Notes: generated from the letters alone by a model not told the origin. Numbered from the stretch's first letter, positions 32,901 to 41,126 are shown. The stretch is DNA of 64,000 nucleotides from Pseudomonas sp. Q11 (GCF_024494355.1 NZ_JAKNQY010000027.1:19734-83733); one strand, 5' to 3'. Numbers and translations: made by a program.

Positions 32901-35020
32901 GCCTGGAGCAACGTCTTGAGCGGCTCTATCCCAGCCATGCGGGGCAGCGTCTCATGCAGCTACAGACAAACCTGACGGAACAGGCCGGGCACCAAGGCAT
33001 CAGCCTGGGCGAGCTGGTCGACCGGCTGGAAAACGAATGGACCACGCTGGACGATGGGCTGCGCCAGTGGGTGGATCATGAGGGTTTCCACCACCCTAAC
33101 GAACAGCAGTACAACCGTGAGACCCTGCTTGGGCAACGCAATGCCATCGCCAGTGAACTGCGTCGTGCCTGGCGGAGCGAGGCTGAACCGGGGCTGGAGG
33201 GTAGTGAGGTGGCATTGCGCTTGGGGGCTTTGGACGTCGGTCGGTTGCCACCCATCAGTGCACGTTTCGAGCACATCCGCTTGGTGGCGCTGAGCCATAT
33301 GGGCCTTAGCGAGGACCCTTCAGACTTCCTGAGATTGTTCCCCAACATTGATACGTTGAACCTGCCGGGCAATTATCTCACCACGATTCCGGTGGCGGCA
33401 GGTGAGTTACGTTCGCTGGTGGAACTGTCAATGGAAGGCAATCCGCTCCATCTGCACGCAAATGTCTTCGCGCCATTGACCGGTGCTGAACCCACTAGAA
33501 TAGGGGCCCTGGACCTGACGGGGATCAGTAGCGGTCCGGAGGCGGGAACCAGTGCGGACGTGATTGCTGCCATTGACAGCCTGGCCGCACTGCCGGCGTT
33601 GCGTGAGGTGGTGTGGGCCGAAAACTTGGATTTCACCCCCGATCAGTTGCAGGCGCTGACTCGGTTGCCGGGCTTGCGGACGCTGGATCTGTCGCGCTGT
33701 GGCCTGCGCCTGGATGAGGAGGGCAGTGCATTCCTGCGTACCGCGACGGCTTTGGAGGAACTGCGCCTGAACGGAAACAATTGCAGGGACCTACCCGATT
33801 TGCCAGAGCTGACGAGCCTGTACGAGCTGGGAGTGGCCAGGAGCGGGCTTGATCGGGTGCCCGCGCTGGCCTTGGCGGTGCTGACCAGGCATTCGTCCGA
33901 TCTGTACGTCCTCGATCTTCGAGGCAACCGCATCACCAATATCCAGGTTGACTTGCTGCCCTCGCTCGACCGCTTGCCCGATCGGGGCTCGCTGGCCTTA
34001 TGGCTCGATGACAATCCATTACCCAGTCTTCAGATCCAGGCCCTGCGCGCCATATATCCCGATTCTTTCCAGTACACCGTCGATGATTGGCTCTACATTT
34101 CCTCGGCTCTCAAGAGAGCACTGGAGGTTGCCCGCGACGATCCTGGGATGCGAGATTTCATCGACTGGTTCTCTGTTGGCATCCGCAACGCCGATAAGCA
34201 GACGCCTGCCGGGTTGTCTTTCAACGATCGCCAGAGGGCGGCCGCCGTCTTGAAGCACTACATCGGCTACCAGAACACTCACGACCCGCTGCCGATGCTG
34301 ATTGGCGATTTCGACCAGCAACTGCAACAACTGCGCACGCGCCTGCAAGCCCGTATCCTGGATCGACAAACGCCAGACCTTGCTGAGCTGGAAATGCATT
34401 TCCACTTTTTCGAATCGGTGATGCGCGCGCGCCTCGTTCGAGGCGGCGTGCCCTTTTCAGCGTTTCTGGTCGAGCATTCCGCCTATTGGAACCATACGCT
34501 GACGGAGCGTTACCCCAACTTTGAGCAGCGCCAGGTGCACCTGACCCGCGAGGCGTTCGTCGACTGGCTCAGCGATGCCCAGGACACCTTCAACAGCAAT
34601 GACCAAACCCCGCGTGTGGGAGAAATGGCCTGGCGGCCTTACCTGGGGTTGATGTCCCGCGACTGGTCCGAAGGGCTGGCCTTCTGGGAAACGCTGGATG
34701 ACGATCTGGTGGATGCCTTCAGCGAGCCGGTGAATCCGTCCCGTTGGCCGCAAGTGATGCTGGATAACCTGGTGCAGCCGGACGCCAGCCTGCCCAGCCC
34801 GCTGGAGCCCGTTACCCAAGGCGACCGGATCGTCTGGCGCCGCGCGGGGCTCGAGGCCGTGACGGATGTGGATTGGAGCGCACGCCAGCCGGTGATGCTC
34901 ACCGAAGACCAACTGCGGCGGACCATGGCGATCTACCGTTCGGTCAAGAGCCGGGAGGTCGAGTCGCTGGTGCGGCGGATCACCACGGAGCTGGTCAATG
35001 CATGGTGGCCGGTGCCGTAG
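29921..35020 (+). CDS. Large LRR toxin-like protein (DUF6543 type), 1699 aa
   Basis: A 1699-residue protein resembling the Pseudomonas family with a dermonecrotic-toxin-like N-terminal domain (DUF6543) and leucine-rich repeats. AGGAGG lies 8 bases before ATG 29921. A hydrophobic segment (about 423-500: SLMVAATFFPFFAPIGMTAA, then FNVLFGVAQGAYLGFVGG) may insert in membranes. Leucine-rich repeats occupy about 1110-1380 (FPNIDTLNLPGNYLTTIP, LEELRLNGNNCRDLPDLP). Relatives usually end in a NEL ubiquitin-ligase domain, but the last 320 residues here contain no cysteine, so NEL activity is unlikely. There is no signal peptide; the secretion route is unknown. The 3' end overlaps the convergent methyltransferase by 26 bases. 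Confidence 0.8.
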   Translation: MSTQDTPIDFIRARLPAWLKRTTRHRQTRFKVLTRQLQRDSDALNALLSDLPGPYAFTLDQLKTQPEVQDWHRMIGSGTVADAVRRARVRRSSFVTDPSLSVVEAVMRNYPPADAVAGSDFDNKGELFIQGRRGEFSLGDTPSDRATLATTPASFASLCRRMDVGGAYRQLLEQKMPRIADEVPAIAKAYMAYARSQLAYDAYEAKLDGRLDETGERLLAHVGVHLEDRAVAPLACEVKVLELLSAPLFGVRVYWGVKGDAQGVRPIVLHMPHDTVAPLKQFPSLQALSAELTERLRKRRYRQGLMHYLPLRLQASLGTVLHDQVEWKVTDNLNLFQEIHARISGWREGEPGEDGDQRHIRIPTPKVAWDLKDLREDHWHACYHEWRGHALANASALMVPTKDQDWRALLARLDYWEKLVESSLMVAATFFPFFAPIGMTAAAVGGVRLVYEIFEGIQAFNEGHAQEGIEHIFNVLFGVAQGAYLGFVGGSVEPMPVRDGTTRLWNGDVSAFEAQRLPPVEAEQDAWGVWRTTDAAWVRIEDRYFEVQGAEDALNLRLPTGHRGVTPPLEWSRARGWQWVHRNPLQRDNLALLRTFAETPAELDDTALLAVQRQVGISEAHLRYLQVQGRPMPAILADALDEARSWQWVRHTIERLRRGEAPGGSHFRIVQTLVDLPGWPEGLTLRYHDGVRLYPVGDIADTRFLWLSKADLEHDAWAARILGNLSMDEQNVLLGQRSFGLRPLERSRLLAGRWAGYLERNASRVNAAMARHVGRDPLAAPVMRTFPNLPESIANELVHGIAGRDRLRLLEGKVNENLGKQCAEALRELRLTRALRALERGEGTVDRDRIVMGLLGNAPRLQGRVHLRLWLRELQDPITVGEDGPLKTLRQEGDKYRPFDETGEELANPMNLEDALLRALSDDARQALGLNIWEADKLRSQLLAQALEDRQGLRPYLLMRRLGSVGSRPQWLNGHLVYPLSGRGRLSLQDWRGSLEQRLERLYPSHAGQRLMQLQTNLTEQAGHQGISLGELVDRLENEWTTLDDGLRQWVDHEGFHHPNEQQYNRETLLGQRNAIASELRRAWRSEAEPGLEGSEVALRLGALDVGRLPPISARFEHIRLVALSHMGLSEDPSDFLRLFPNIDTLNLPGNYLTTIPVAAGELRSLVELSMEGNPLHLHANVFAPLTGAEPTRIGALDLTGISSGPEAGTSADVIAAIDSLAALPALREVVWAENLDFTPDQLQALTRLPGLRTLDLSRCGLRLDEEGSAFLRTATALEELRLNGNNCRDLPDLPELTSLYELGVARSGLDRVPALALAVLTRHSSDLYVLDLRGNRITNIQVDLLPSLDRLPDRGSLALWLDDNPLPSLQIQALRAIYPDSFQYTVDDWLYISSALKRALEVARDDPGMRDFIDWFSVGIRNADKQTPAGLSFNDRQRAAAVLKHYIGYQNTHDPLPMLIGDFDQQLQQLRTRLQARILDRQTPDLAELEMHFHFFESVMRARLVRGGVPFSAFLVEHSAYWNHTLTERYPNFEQRQVHLTREAFVDWLSDAQDTFNSNDQTPRVGEMAWRPYLGLMSRDWSEGLAFWETLDDDLVDAFSEPVNPSRWPQVMLDNLVQPDASLPSPLEPVTQGDRIVWRRAGLEAVTDVDWSARQPVMLTEDQLRRTMAIYRSVKSREVESLVRRITTELVNAWWPVP

Positions 35021-35960
35021 GCGCTGTCGCCCTGAAGACCATGGCCTTCAGGCCACACTCCGGGTCGATGTCTGGAAATTCCGGCGGGTTGTCCAGGCGC
35101 GCTTCGAACACCAGCCCGGGCGCTTCGCGGGTGACGCCGTCGATGAGGAAGTCTGGACCGGTGGCCGGGTCGTTGCTGCAGGCCAGCACCGTACCGTGGG
35201 CGACCAGCAATTCCGGCAGGCGGCGCAGGACCCGTTGGTAATCCTTGGTCAACAGGAAGCTGCCTTTCTGGAAGGTGGGTGGGTCGATGATCACCAGGTC
35301 GTACGGCCCGCTGTTGATCACCTTGCCCCAGGACTTGAACAGATCGTGGCCGAGGAAACTCACCAGGCTGAGGTCGTGGCCGTTCAGGCGATGGTTGTCG
35401 CGGCCACGGCTCAGGGCTGCACGGGACATGTCCAGATTGACCACATGCTGCGCGCCGCCGGCAATGGCTGCCACGGAGAAGCCGCAGGTATAGGCGAACA
35501 GGTTCAGCACCCGTTTGCCATCGGCGTTGGCCCGCACCCAGTCGCGCCCGTAGCGCATGTCGAGGAACAGGCCGTTGTTCTGCTTCTTGCCCAGGTCGAT
35601 CCGATAGCGCAGGCCGCCTTCGGTCAGGGTCCATTCGTCGATCGGCTCGCCTACCAGCCATTGGGTGAGGCTTTGCGGCAGGTAGCGGTGTTGCACGGCG
35701 AGTGTATGAGCCTTGCTGTGCTGCCAGGCCGGCGACGTCGTCAACGCCAACAGCGTGGCGATCAAGTCGTCCAACTGCGTGGGTTCCGGTTCCTTGAACA
35801 GCGAGACCAGCACCACCCCTTGCAACCAGTCGACAGTGACCTGTTCCAGGCCCGGCCAGCAGCGCCCGCGGCCATGGAACAGGCGACGGGTTTCTTCTGG
35901 CACCGATGCCAGGGCTGCCAGCAAATGGTCGTGAAGGGTTTGAAGGGCTACGCAATTCAT
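34995..35960 (-). CDS. Class I SAM-dependent methyltransferase (RlmI/RlmK-like)
   Basis: A 321-residue methyltransferase. Motif I is VLNLFAYTCGFSVAAIAGGA, and motif IV is DLVIIDPPTFQKGSF (DPPxF), typical of the RlmI/RlmK rRNA methyltransferase group (COG1092). The N-terminal 110 residues lack the PUA domain of RlmI, so the RNA target cannot be stated. Its stop lies inside the 3' end of the convergent toxin-like gene, so the two share 26 bases in different frames. Confidence 0.88.
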   Translation of the reverse strand: MNCVALQTLHDHLLAALASVPEETRRLFHGRGRCWPGLEQVTVDWLQGVVLVSLFKEPEPTQLDDLIATLLALTTSPAWQHSKAHTLAVQHRYLPQSLTQWLVGEPIDEWTLTEGGLRYRIDLGKKQNNGLFLDMRYGRDWVRANADGKRVLNLFAYTCGFSVAAIAGGAQHVVNLDMSRAALSRGRDNHRLNGHDLSLVSFLGHDLFKSWGKVINSGPYDLVIIDPPTFQKGSFLLTKDYQRVLRRLPELLVAHGTVLACSNDPATGPDFLIDGVTREAPGLVFEARLDNPPEFPDIDPECGLKAMVFRATAPTAPATMH

Positions 35961-36087
35961 TCAGGCAACGCCAGGGATTCGAAAGGCCGGCATTTTAACC
36001 ATAGGTGAACCCGACGCAATCCCTGTGGTGAGAGCGCTTGTGTGGCGAGGGAGCTTGCTCCCGCTCAGTTGCGCAGCAACTGCCTGT

Positions 36088-36864
36088 TCAACCTCCGCTG
36101 GTAGCCAAAATGCTCGCAACCTGCTGAGGCTGGCAGTTGAGATAGGCCGAACGCTTGAGCCAGCTCGGGTCCGGATACCAGGAAAACATGAATTGCCCGC
36201 CCTTGAGCTTGTCGATCACCTTGCGCGCCACCTGCGGGCGGACGGCAGGGCAGCCCAGGCTGCGGCCGATGCGCCCCTGACGCACGCTCCACAGCGGATT
36301 CACATAGTCGGCGGCGTGGATCACGATCGCGCGATCGCGGGCCAGGTCATTGAAGCCCGGCTCCAGACCGTCCATGCGCAACGAATATCCGTGGGCGCCC
36401 TGATAACTTTCCTGAGTGCGAAACAGTCCCAGGCTCGACTGGAAACTGCCCAGGCGATTGGAAAATTGCGTGGCGAAGTTTTCCCCGGATTTTTGCCCGT
36501 GGGCCACCAGATCGCGCAATACCAGCTTCTTCTGGCGCAGGTCGAAGATCCACAGGCGGCGGGCCGTGGACGGTTGCGAGTAGTCGATGACTGCCAGATG
36601 GCGGGCCGGGCGAGCACCGTTGGCGACAGCGCATTGCATGGCGCTCAAGGCACTTTTGAGCGCCTGGGGATTGAGTTCCGGCGCCGCGTGGGTGAGGCTG
36701 TTGTAAAGCGGTTGAGAATTTCCTTTGTCGGCCAACGCCGGGCTGCACATGACGCCAAGGCCGGTGATGAGCAGGCAGAGTCGGCGCAAAAGGCTTGCTG
36801 AAGATGGAAAAATCCCACGGTGGTGTTCGTTTGCGGCATCCCGTCCGATTTGGTTTGTTTGCAT
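36088..36864 (-). CDS. Murein L,D-transpeptidase catalytic domain family protein
   Basis: A 258-residue envelope protein with an N-terminal membrane/signal segment (LLRRLCLLITGLGVMCSPALA). The YkuD_2-type catalytic region has the conserved His in AIVIHAADYV and the active Cys in RSLGCPAVRP. Such enzymes cross-link or trim peptidoglycan, or attach proteins to it. ATG 36864 was chosen; the longer frame begins with a non-ATG codon. It is divergent from a second, unrelated L,D-transpeptidase 66 bases away. Confidence 0.87.
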   Translation of the reverse strand: MQTNQIGRDAANEHHRGIFPSSASLLRRLCLLITGLGVMCSPALADKGNSQPLYNSLTHAAPELNPQALKSALSAMQCAVANGARPARHLAVIDYSQPSTARRLWIFDLRQKKLVLRDLVAHGQKSGENFATQFSNRLGSFQSSLGLFRTQESYQGAHGYSLRMDGLEPGFNDLARDRAIVIHAADYVNPLWSVRQGRIGRSLGCPAVRPQVARKVIDKLKGGQFMFSWYPDPSWLKRSAYLNCQPQQVASILATSGG

Positions 36865-36930
36865 GATGGCGGGTCGTACCTGTCGCAAAGTTGACCGTCA
36901 ACGGGACGGCCATGGATTGGAGTAAAGCAG

Positions 36931-38493
36931 TTGTTCAAAAAGTCCGCATGTTACCTGAGCCTTTTATTGCTCACTGCGCCATTGGTCGCCACAGCCGAGC
37001 AAAGCGATCCGGCACTGGTGCAAACCACCCTGGCACAGCTGTCGGTCGACTGTCCCGAACTGGCCGCAGGCGTCGACTTTCCGACGATGATGAGTCTGCA
37101 GGCGTTCTATGAGCAAAACGCAGGCCAGGCTGTCTGGTCAGACGACGAGCGACGGATGGCACTGCGGGAACAGTTGCAGCAACTGGCCGATGACGGACTG
37201 GACCCGGCACGTTACAGCATGCCCGCTGAAGGAACGGTCGATAACGCCCATTGTGTCGACATCGCTATCAGCCAGCGCTACTTGCAAGCCCTGTATGAGC
37301 TGCGTTTCGGCTACCTGCCTCAGGATCGCCTGGAGCCGGTGTGGCAGGCCGACCCGCTGCCGCAGGATCGTCAGGCTGCGGTGTTGGCCATCGCCGGGGC
37401 GGGCCTGCAGGACCTGGGCGAGGCCTTCGAACAGGCCCGGCCGCGCCTGGCGCTGTATCGCAACTTGCGTGAGCTCTACGCCCGGCAACGGCAACAACCC
37501 TTACCCGAATGGCAACCGGTCCCCGGCGGCCCCTTGTTGCACCCGGACAAGCGGGACGCCCGAGTACCGGCCCTGGCCCAGCGATTGTTCAGCGAAGGCT
37601 ATTTCAGCGCACCCCCGGTGATCATCGACGATCACTACAACCCTGACCTGGTGGCGGCGATGAAAAGCTTCCAGCTTCATCATTCGCTGCAAGCCGATGG
37701 AGTGGTGGGGCCTTGGACGGTGACGGAACTGAACATCAGCCCGTTCATGCGACGCGAGCAGTTGCGCGTCAATCTGGAGCGCATGCGTTGGTTGGCCCGG
37801 GACCTGGAGCCGGACAGCGTGCTGGTCAATGTGGCGGCAGCCCGGTTGACGGTCTACCAGGATGGCGCACCGGTCTGGCAAACCCGTACCCAGGTGGGCC
37901 GCGCGGACCGGGAGACGCCATTGCTCAAGTCTCGGGTGACACGACTGACACTCAACCCGACCTGGACCATCCCTCCGACTATCATGCGCGAAGACAAACT
38001 GCCCGAGATTCGTCGTGACCCAGAGTTCTTGAGTCGACATAACCTGAGGGTGATCGATCGAAATGGCTTGCCGTTACTGGCCCAGGACATCGATTGGGAG
38101 CATCCCGGCGGTCTCATGCTGCGCCAGGACCCCGGTCCGAAGAACCCACTGGGCAAGATGGCGATTCGTTTTCCCAACCCGTTTTCCGTGTACCTGCATG
38201 ACACGCCCAGCCAGTCACTGTTCAGCAAGGAACCGCGGGCGTTCAGTTCGGGGTGTGTGCGAGTCGAACAGGCGCTGCACTTGCGCGACTGGTTGGTGAA
38301 CCCGGCTGAACGCCTGCGCACCGACACGCTGCTGGCCAGCGGACTGACTCATGAATTCAGGCTGGCCAGGCCGGTGCCGATTCTGTTGGGCTACTGGACC
38401 GTGCAAGCCGACAGCCAGGGGCAGGCAGTCTACATCCCGGATATCTACAAGCGTGATCAGGTCCTCTCCGCCGCCAAGGGCCGCGCGCTCTGA
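36931..38493 (+). CDS. L,D-transpeptidase (YcbB/LdtD-like)
   Basis: A 520-residue periplasmic enzyme: signal peptide (SACYLSLLLLTAPLVATA), an L,D-transpeptidase scaffold domain, a peptidoglycan-binding segment (YNPDLVAAMKSFQLHHSLQA, about 232-251) and a C-terminal YkuD catalytic domain with His in YLHDTPSQSLF and Cys in FSSGCVRVEQALHLRDW. It forms 3-3 cross-links in peptidoglycan. Start is TTG 36931, where GGAG lies about 8 bases upstream and the signal peptide begins; no suitable ATG exists. Confidence 0.9.
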   Translation: MFKKSACYLSLLLLTAPLVATAEQSDPALVQTTLAQLSVDCPELAAGVDFPTMMSLQAFYEQNAGQAVWSDDERRMALREQLQQLADDGLDPARYSMPAEGTVDNAHCVDIAISQRYLQALYELRFGYLPQDRLEPVWQADPLPQDRQAAVLAIAGAGLQDLGEAFEQARPRLALYRNLRELYARQRQQPLPEWQPVPGGPLLHPDKRDARVPALAQRLFSEGYFSAPPVIIDDHYNPDLVAAMKSFQLHHSLQADGVVGPWTVTELNISPFMRREQLRVNLERMRWLARDLEPDSVLVNVAAARLTVYQDGAPVWQTRTQVGRADRETPLLKSRVTRLTLNPTWTIPPTIMREDKLPEIRRDPEFLSRHNLRVIDRNGLPLLAQDIDWEHPGGLMLRQDPGPKNPLGKMAIRFPNPFSVYLHDTPSQSLFSKEPRAFSSGCVRVEQALHLRDWLVNPAERLRTDTLLASGLTHEFRLARPVPILLGYWTVQADSQGQAVYIPDIYKRDQVLSAAKGRAL

Positions 38494-38499
38494 TGGCGG

Positions 38500-39132
38500 T
38501 CAGGCGCACTCGGTGCTTGCTTGAACCTGCGCTGTCTCCTGGCACAGCGGGAACAGCCGCTGGCCTATGTGATAGGCAGCGTCCAGATGACGCGCCGGTT
38601 CGAGGGTTTCCGATTCGAGCAAACGTTGGGAACTGACCACCCGGGCGCCGCAGTAATCAAAGATGCCGTGGTCGATTTGCGCGGTCATCGCCTGGCCATA
38701 ACCGTGGCGCAGGAACGTATCATCATCAGCCCCGCCCACGGCCACCAGATGCACCTGCAAACGCTGCAGTTTTTTGATAAAGGGTTTATCGAGGCTGAAA
38801 TCGAACGCCCAGCCGTTGGAAAACACCCGGTCGATCCAGCCCTTGAGCAATGCTGGCATCGACCACCAGTAGATGGGATACACCAGCACCAGTGCATCTG
38901 CACGGTCGATTCTGGCTTGTTCGGCCAAAACGTCCATGGGCGGTGAAGCCTCGCGGTGGTGTACCGCATGGTCGGCGAAACTGAACCGCGGATCGAAGCC
39001 TTCGGCCGCCAGGTCAGCAATTTCAAACGTCGCGGCGGGATTGGCTTGGGTCAGGCCTTCGACGATTTTTTTGGCCAGGCCGTGGGTAAGGGAGTGGGGA
39101 TCGTGATGAGCGACAACGATGAGTGCGTGCAT
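38500..39132 (-). CDS. NAD(P)H quinone oxidoreductase, flavodoxin-like fold
   Basis: A 210-residue flavodoxin_2 enzyme of the NQO/MdaB/KefF type. The N-terminus is MHALIVVAHHDPHSLTHGLA, the flavin contact is VYPIYWWSMPALLKGWIDRV and another family stretch is HLVAVGGADDDTFLRHGYG. AGGAG lies 8 bases before ATG 39132. It is divergent from a TetR gene with a two-palindrome operator between them, so it is probably de-repressed by an electrophile or quinone (inference). Confidence 0.88.
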   Translation of the reverse strand: MHALIVVAHHDPHSLTHGLAKKIVEGLTQANPAATFEIADLAAEGFDPRFSFADHAVHHREASPPMDVLAEQARIDRADALVLVYPIYWWSMPALLKGWIDRVFSNGWAFDFSLDKPFIKKLQRLQVHLVAVGGADDDTFLRHGYGQAMTAQIDHGIFDYCGARVVSSQRLLESETLEPARHLDAAYHIGQRLFPLCQETAQVQASTECA

Positions 39133-39184
39133 GGCAAAACTCCTCATGGCAATGACCGGCGTCAAGCAGGTATGCTTGGTTAAG

Positions 39185-39211
39185 TTACCTTTAGTAAGTT
39201 ACGGTTGGTAA
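39185..39211. promoter_or_regulatory. Tandem TTAC-N5-GTAA operators for the TetR regulator
   Basis: Two identical inverted-repeat patterns in tandem: TTACCTTTAGTAA (39185-39197) and TTACGGTTGGTAA (39199-39211), 14 bases apart. They sit immediately upstream of the TetR start and 53 bases upstream of the quinone reductase start. Confidence 0.65.
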
Positions 39212-39218
39212 AGTTAGC

Positions 39219-39848
39219 ATGTCAAGCCTTGATGAAAATTTGCGATCCTCTGCTACTCCCCGCCGACGCTTGTCCCGCGAGGATCGGCAACGGCAGCTGT
39301 TGGATGTCGCCTGGCGGCTGGTGCGGGAGGAGGGCAGCGAAGCGCTGACCCTGGCCCGGCTCGCCGAGCAGGCGGGGGTGACCAAGCCCATCGTGTATGA
39401 CCATTTCACCACTCGGTCCGGGCTGCTCGCGGCGCTCTATCAGGATTTCGATGCTCGTCAGACGGCGCTGATGGACGCGGCCCTGGAAGCGAGTGAGCCG
39501 ACACTGGAAAGCCGCGCCGAGGTGATTGCCTCTTCGTTTGTCGAATGCGTTCTTTTGCAAGGCCGGGAGATCCCGGGGGTCATTGCGGCGCTGACAAGTT
39601 CGCCAGAACTGGAGCGCATCAAGCGCGAATATGAGGCCATTTTTCTGGATAAATGCCGAGCGGTGCTGGAGCCGTTCGCTGGCAAGAAACGCATCCCCCA
39701 GGCCGGGTTGCGGGCGATGCTGGGGGCGGCGGAAGCACTGTCCAATGCCGCCGCCTCTGGGGAGATCAGCGCTGGCGAGGCGAAGGACGAGTTGCTGGTC
39801 AGTATTGTTGCGATGGTGACCAGGACCGTTGACACCTCTTCAAGCTGA
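39219..39848 (+). CDS. TetR-family transcriptional regulator
   Basis: A 209-residue TetR-type repressor: N-terminal HTH (about 22-65, RQRQLLDVAWRLVREEGSEA...LAEQAGVTKPIVYDHF) and a C-terminal ligand-binding/dimerisation domain. ATG 39219 lies 8 bases after the last operator half-site, so autoregulation is likely. The divergent quinone reductase is the obvious target. Ligand unknown. Confidence 0.9.
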   Translation: MSSLDENLRSSATPRRRLSREDRQRQLLDVAWRLVREEGSEALTLARLAEQAGVTKPIVYDHFTTRSGLLAALYQDFDARQTALMDAALEASEPTLESRAEVIASSFVECVLLQGREIPGVIAALTSSPELERIKREYEAIFLDKCRAVLEPFAGKKRIPQAGLRAMLGAAEALSNAAASGEISAGEAKDELLVSIVAMVTRTVDTSSS

Positions 39849-40155
39849 GCCACCGCTATCGCGAGCAAGCTTTGCTCCCACAGTTGTTTTGTATTGAAGT
39901 ATCTGCGCAACAATCCAATCTTTTGTGGGAGCGGGCTTGCTCGCGAAGGCGGCCTTACAGCCGACCTGTCTCTCCGGCCGTGCCCCGATCCCACTGTGGG
40001 AGCGAGCCTGCTCGCGATAGCGGCAGTCCATTCGACTGAATTTCAATGGCTTTGGCTATCGTTGGTGGCGCCACTCTGGATCAGAATAGTAGCAGCACCA
40101 CGACAGGCGGGCTTTGCTCATCCATTGCGCTCGCTCCGCAGCTCCATGGGATGGA
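39849..40155. repeat. Triple REP cluster
   Basis: 307 bases without a gene, holding three REP elements at about 39854-39882, 39924-39953 and 39995-40023, with the first inverted relative to the other two. It separates the convergent TetR and CBS genes. Confidence 0.75.
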
Positions 40156-40569
40156 TCAGTGAGGCCGCGCGACGCCACGCAGCAGGTTGGCGCTGAGCTT
40201 GTCGGCATTGCAACTGGCGACATTGGCCAGCGAGACCATGCCCACCAGGCGTTTGTCGCGATTGACCACCGGCAGGCGGCGTTTTTCGATCTGGGCCATG
40301 TTCTTGGCCACATGGTCGATCTCTTCGTCATCGAAGCAGTAGCGCACCTCATCGCTCATGATCCGACTGACCGGGGTGTTCATGTCCATGCCATCCGCCA
40401 TGGCCCGAACCACGAGGTCGCGGTCGGTGATCATCCCGGCCATGCGGTCGTCCTGATTGATGATCAGCGCGCCGATATCGGCCTCGCGCATCACTTGCGC
40501 GACTTCGTGCAGAGGGGTATCGGGGGAGATCGTACGTACTTCCCGACTCATGATTTCATTGATTTTCAT
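40156..40569 (-). CDS. CBS-pair domain protein
   Basis: A 137-residue protein made of two CBS motifs (about 8-60 and 72-125), with INQDDRMAGMITDRDLVVRA and VNRDKRLVGMVSLANVA at the ends of the motifs. Stand-alone CBS pairs bind adenine nucleotides and act as energy sensors. GGAGATTC precedes ATG 40569. It faces away from nirBD; another CBS protein sits on the far side of nirBD. Confidence 0.88.
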   Translation of the reverse strand: MKINEIMSREVRTISPDTPLHEVAQVMREADIGALIINQDDRMAGMITDRDLVVRAMADGMDMNTPVSRIMSDEVRYCFDDEEIDHVAKNMAQIEKRRLPVVNRDKRLVGMVSLANVASCNADKLSANLLRGVARPH

Positions 40570-40898
40570 CGTTGAATCTCCTTTCTCTCCGGTTTGATAG
40601 CAAGCCACGGCCTGGGCTTCGTGAGTGGTTTTACGGCGGCCGGACGGGCTCCTCACTTATTGTGAAAATCCGGGTTGGCGATGGTTCAGGATTTTTTGCC
40701 GGCGGGTTTGAAAAGCTGCACTTTTATGAGGCCACAGGAGGAGTGATCGCACCATCGCAAGGCAGTTGGTGGTGCTTGCGCAGCGGTGGCGGCTGCCCGT
40801 CGGCCTGCGGTGGCTGAGCTGGATTTTTCGCGGGCAAGCCCGCTCCCACAGGGGGTTGTCGATGAATGCGCGACCGTGAATAGGGGCTGGACGAGGTT

Positions 40899-40914
40899 TG
40901 GCACGCTCGCTGCA
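40899..40914 (+). promoter_or_regulatory. Sigma-54 promoter of nirBD
   Basis: TGGCACGCTCGCTGCA: GG at 40900-40901 and GC at 40912-40913, exactly 10 bases apart, matching the TGGCACG-N4-TTGCW consensus at all but one position. The start site is expected near 40925, giving a leader of about 200 bases. NtrC control is the usual case for nitrate/nitrite assimilation (inference). Confidence 0.8.
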
Positions 40915-41042
40915 AGAGGCTACTCAGGCCCGCCGCGAACACAGTCGAGTGGGCAACCCCGTCGGTCAACGTAGATCGAGAGCCAGCAGGCCGGGGATAA
41001 CGGTAGATCGGGGCGCAGTCGCCGGATCGATACCGCACAGAA

Positions 41043-41088
41043 CAGGCAAAGACGCCTGGAACCGCAAGGTTTCAGGCGTCTTTTTTTT
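41043..41088 (+). promoter_or_regulatory. ANTAR-type antitermination leader element before nirB
   Basis: A short hairpin CAGGC (41043-41047), hexaloop AAAGAC (41048-41053), GCCTG (41054-41058) has A at loop position 1 and G at position 4, the ANTAR-protein recognition pattern. Its 3' arm is also the 5' arm of an intrinsic terminator: GACGCCTG (41051-41058) pairs with CAGGCGTC (41073-41080), followed by eight T residues. The two structures are mutually exclusive, so binding to the hexaloop hairpin would allow read-through into nirB. An upstream hairpin is likely at 41001-41036 but its loop does not clearly match. Confidence 0.7.
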
Positions 41089-41126
41089 GCTTTCAAAACC
41101 GTGATGGGCTTTTGTCGGGTGCTTTT

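Larger units (their letters stand above)
40570..41126. other. nirBD control region and leader
   Basis: 557 bases without a gene. It contains a REP-like element near 40830-40850, a sigma-54 promoter at 40899-40914 and a structured leader with a hexaloop hairpin and intrinsic terminator (described separately). Confidence 0.6.

Noticed and set aside
34080..35020. NEL ubiquitin-ligase domain at the end of the LRR protein
   Set aside because: No cysteine in this part, so the catalytic residue is missing and the call cannot be supported.
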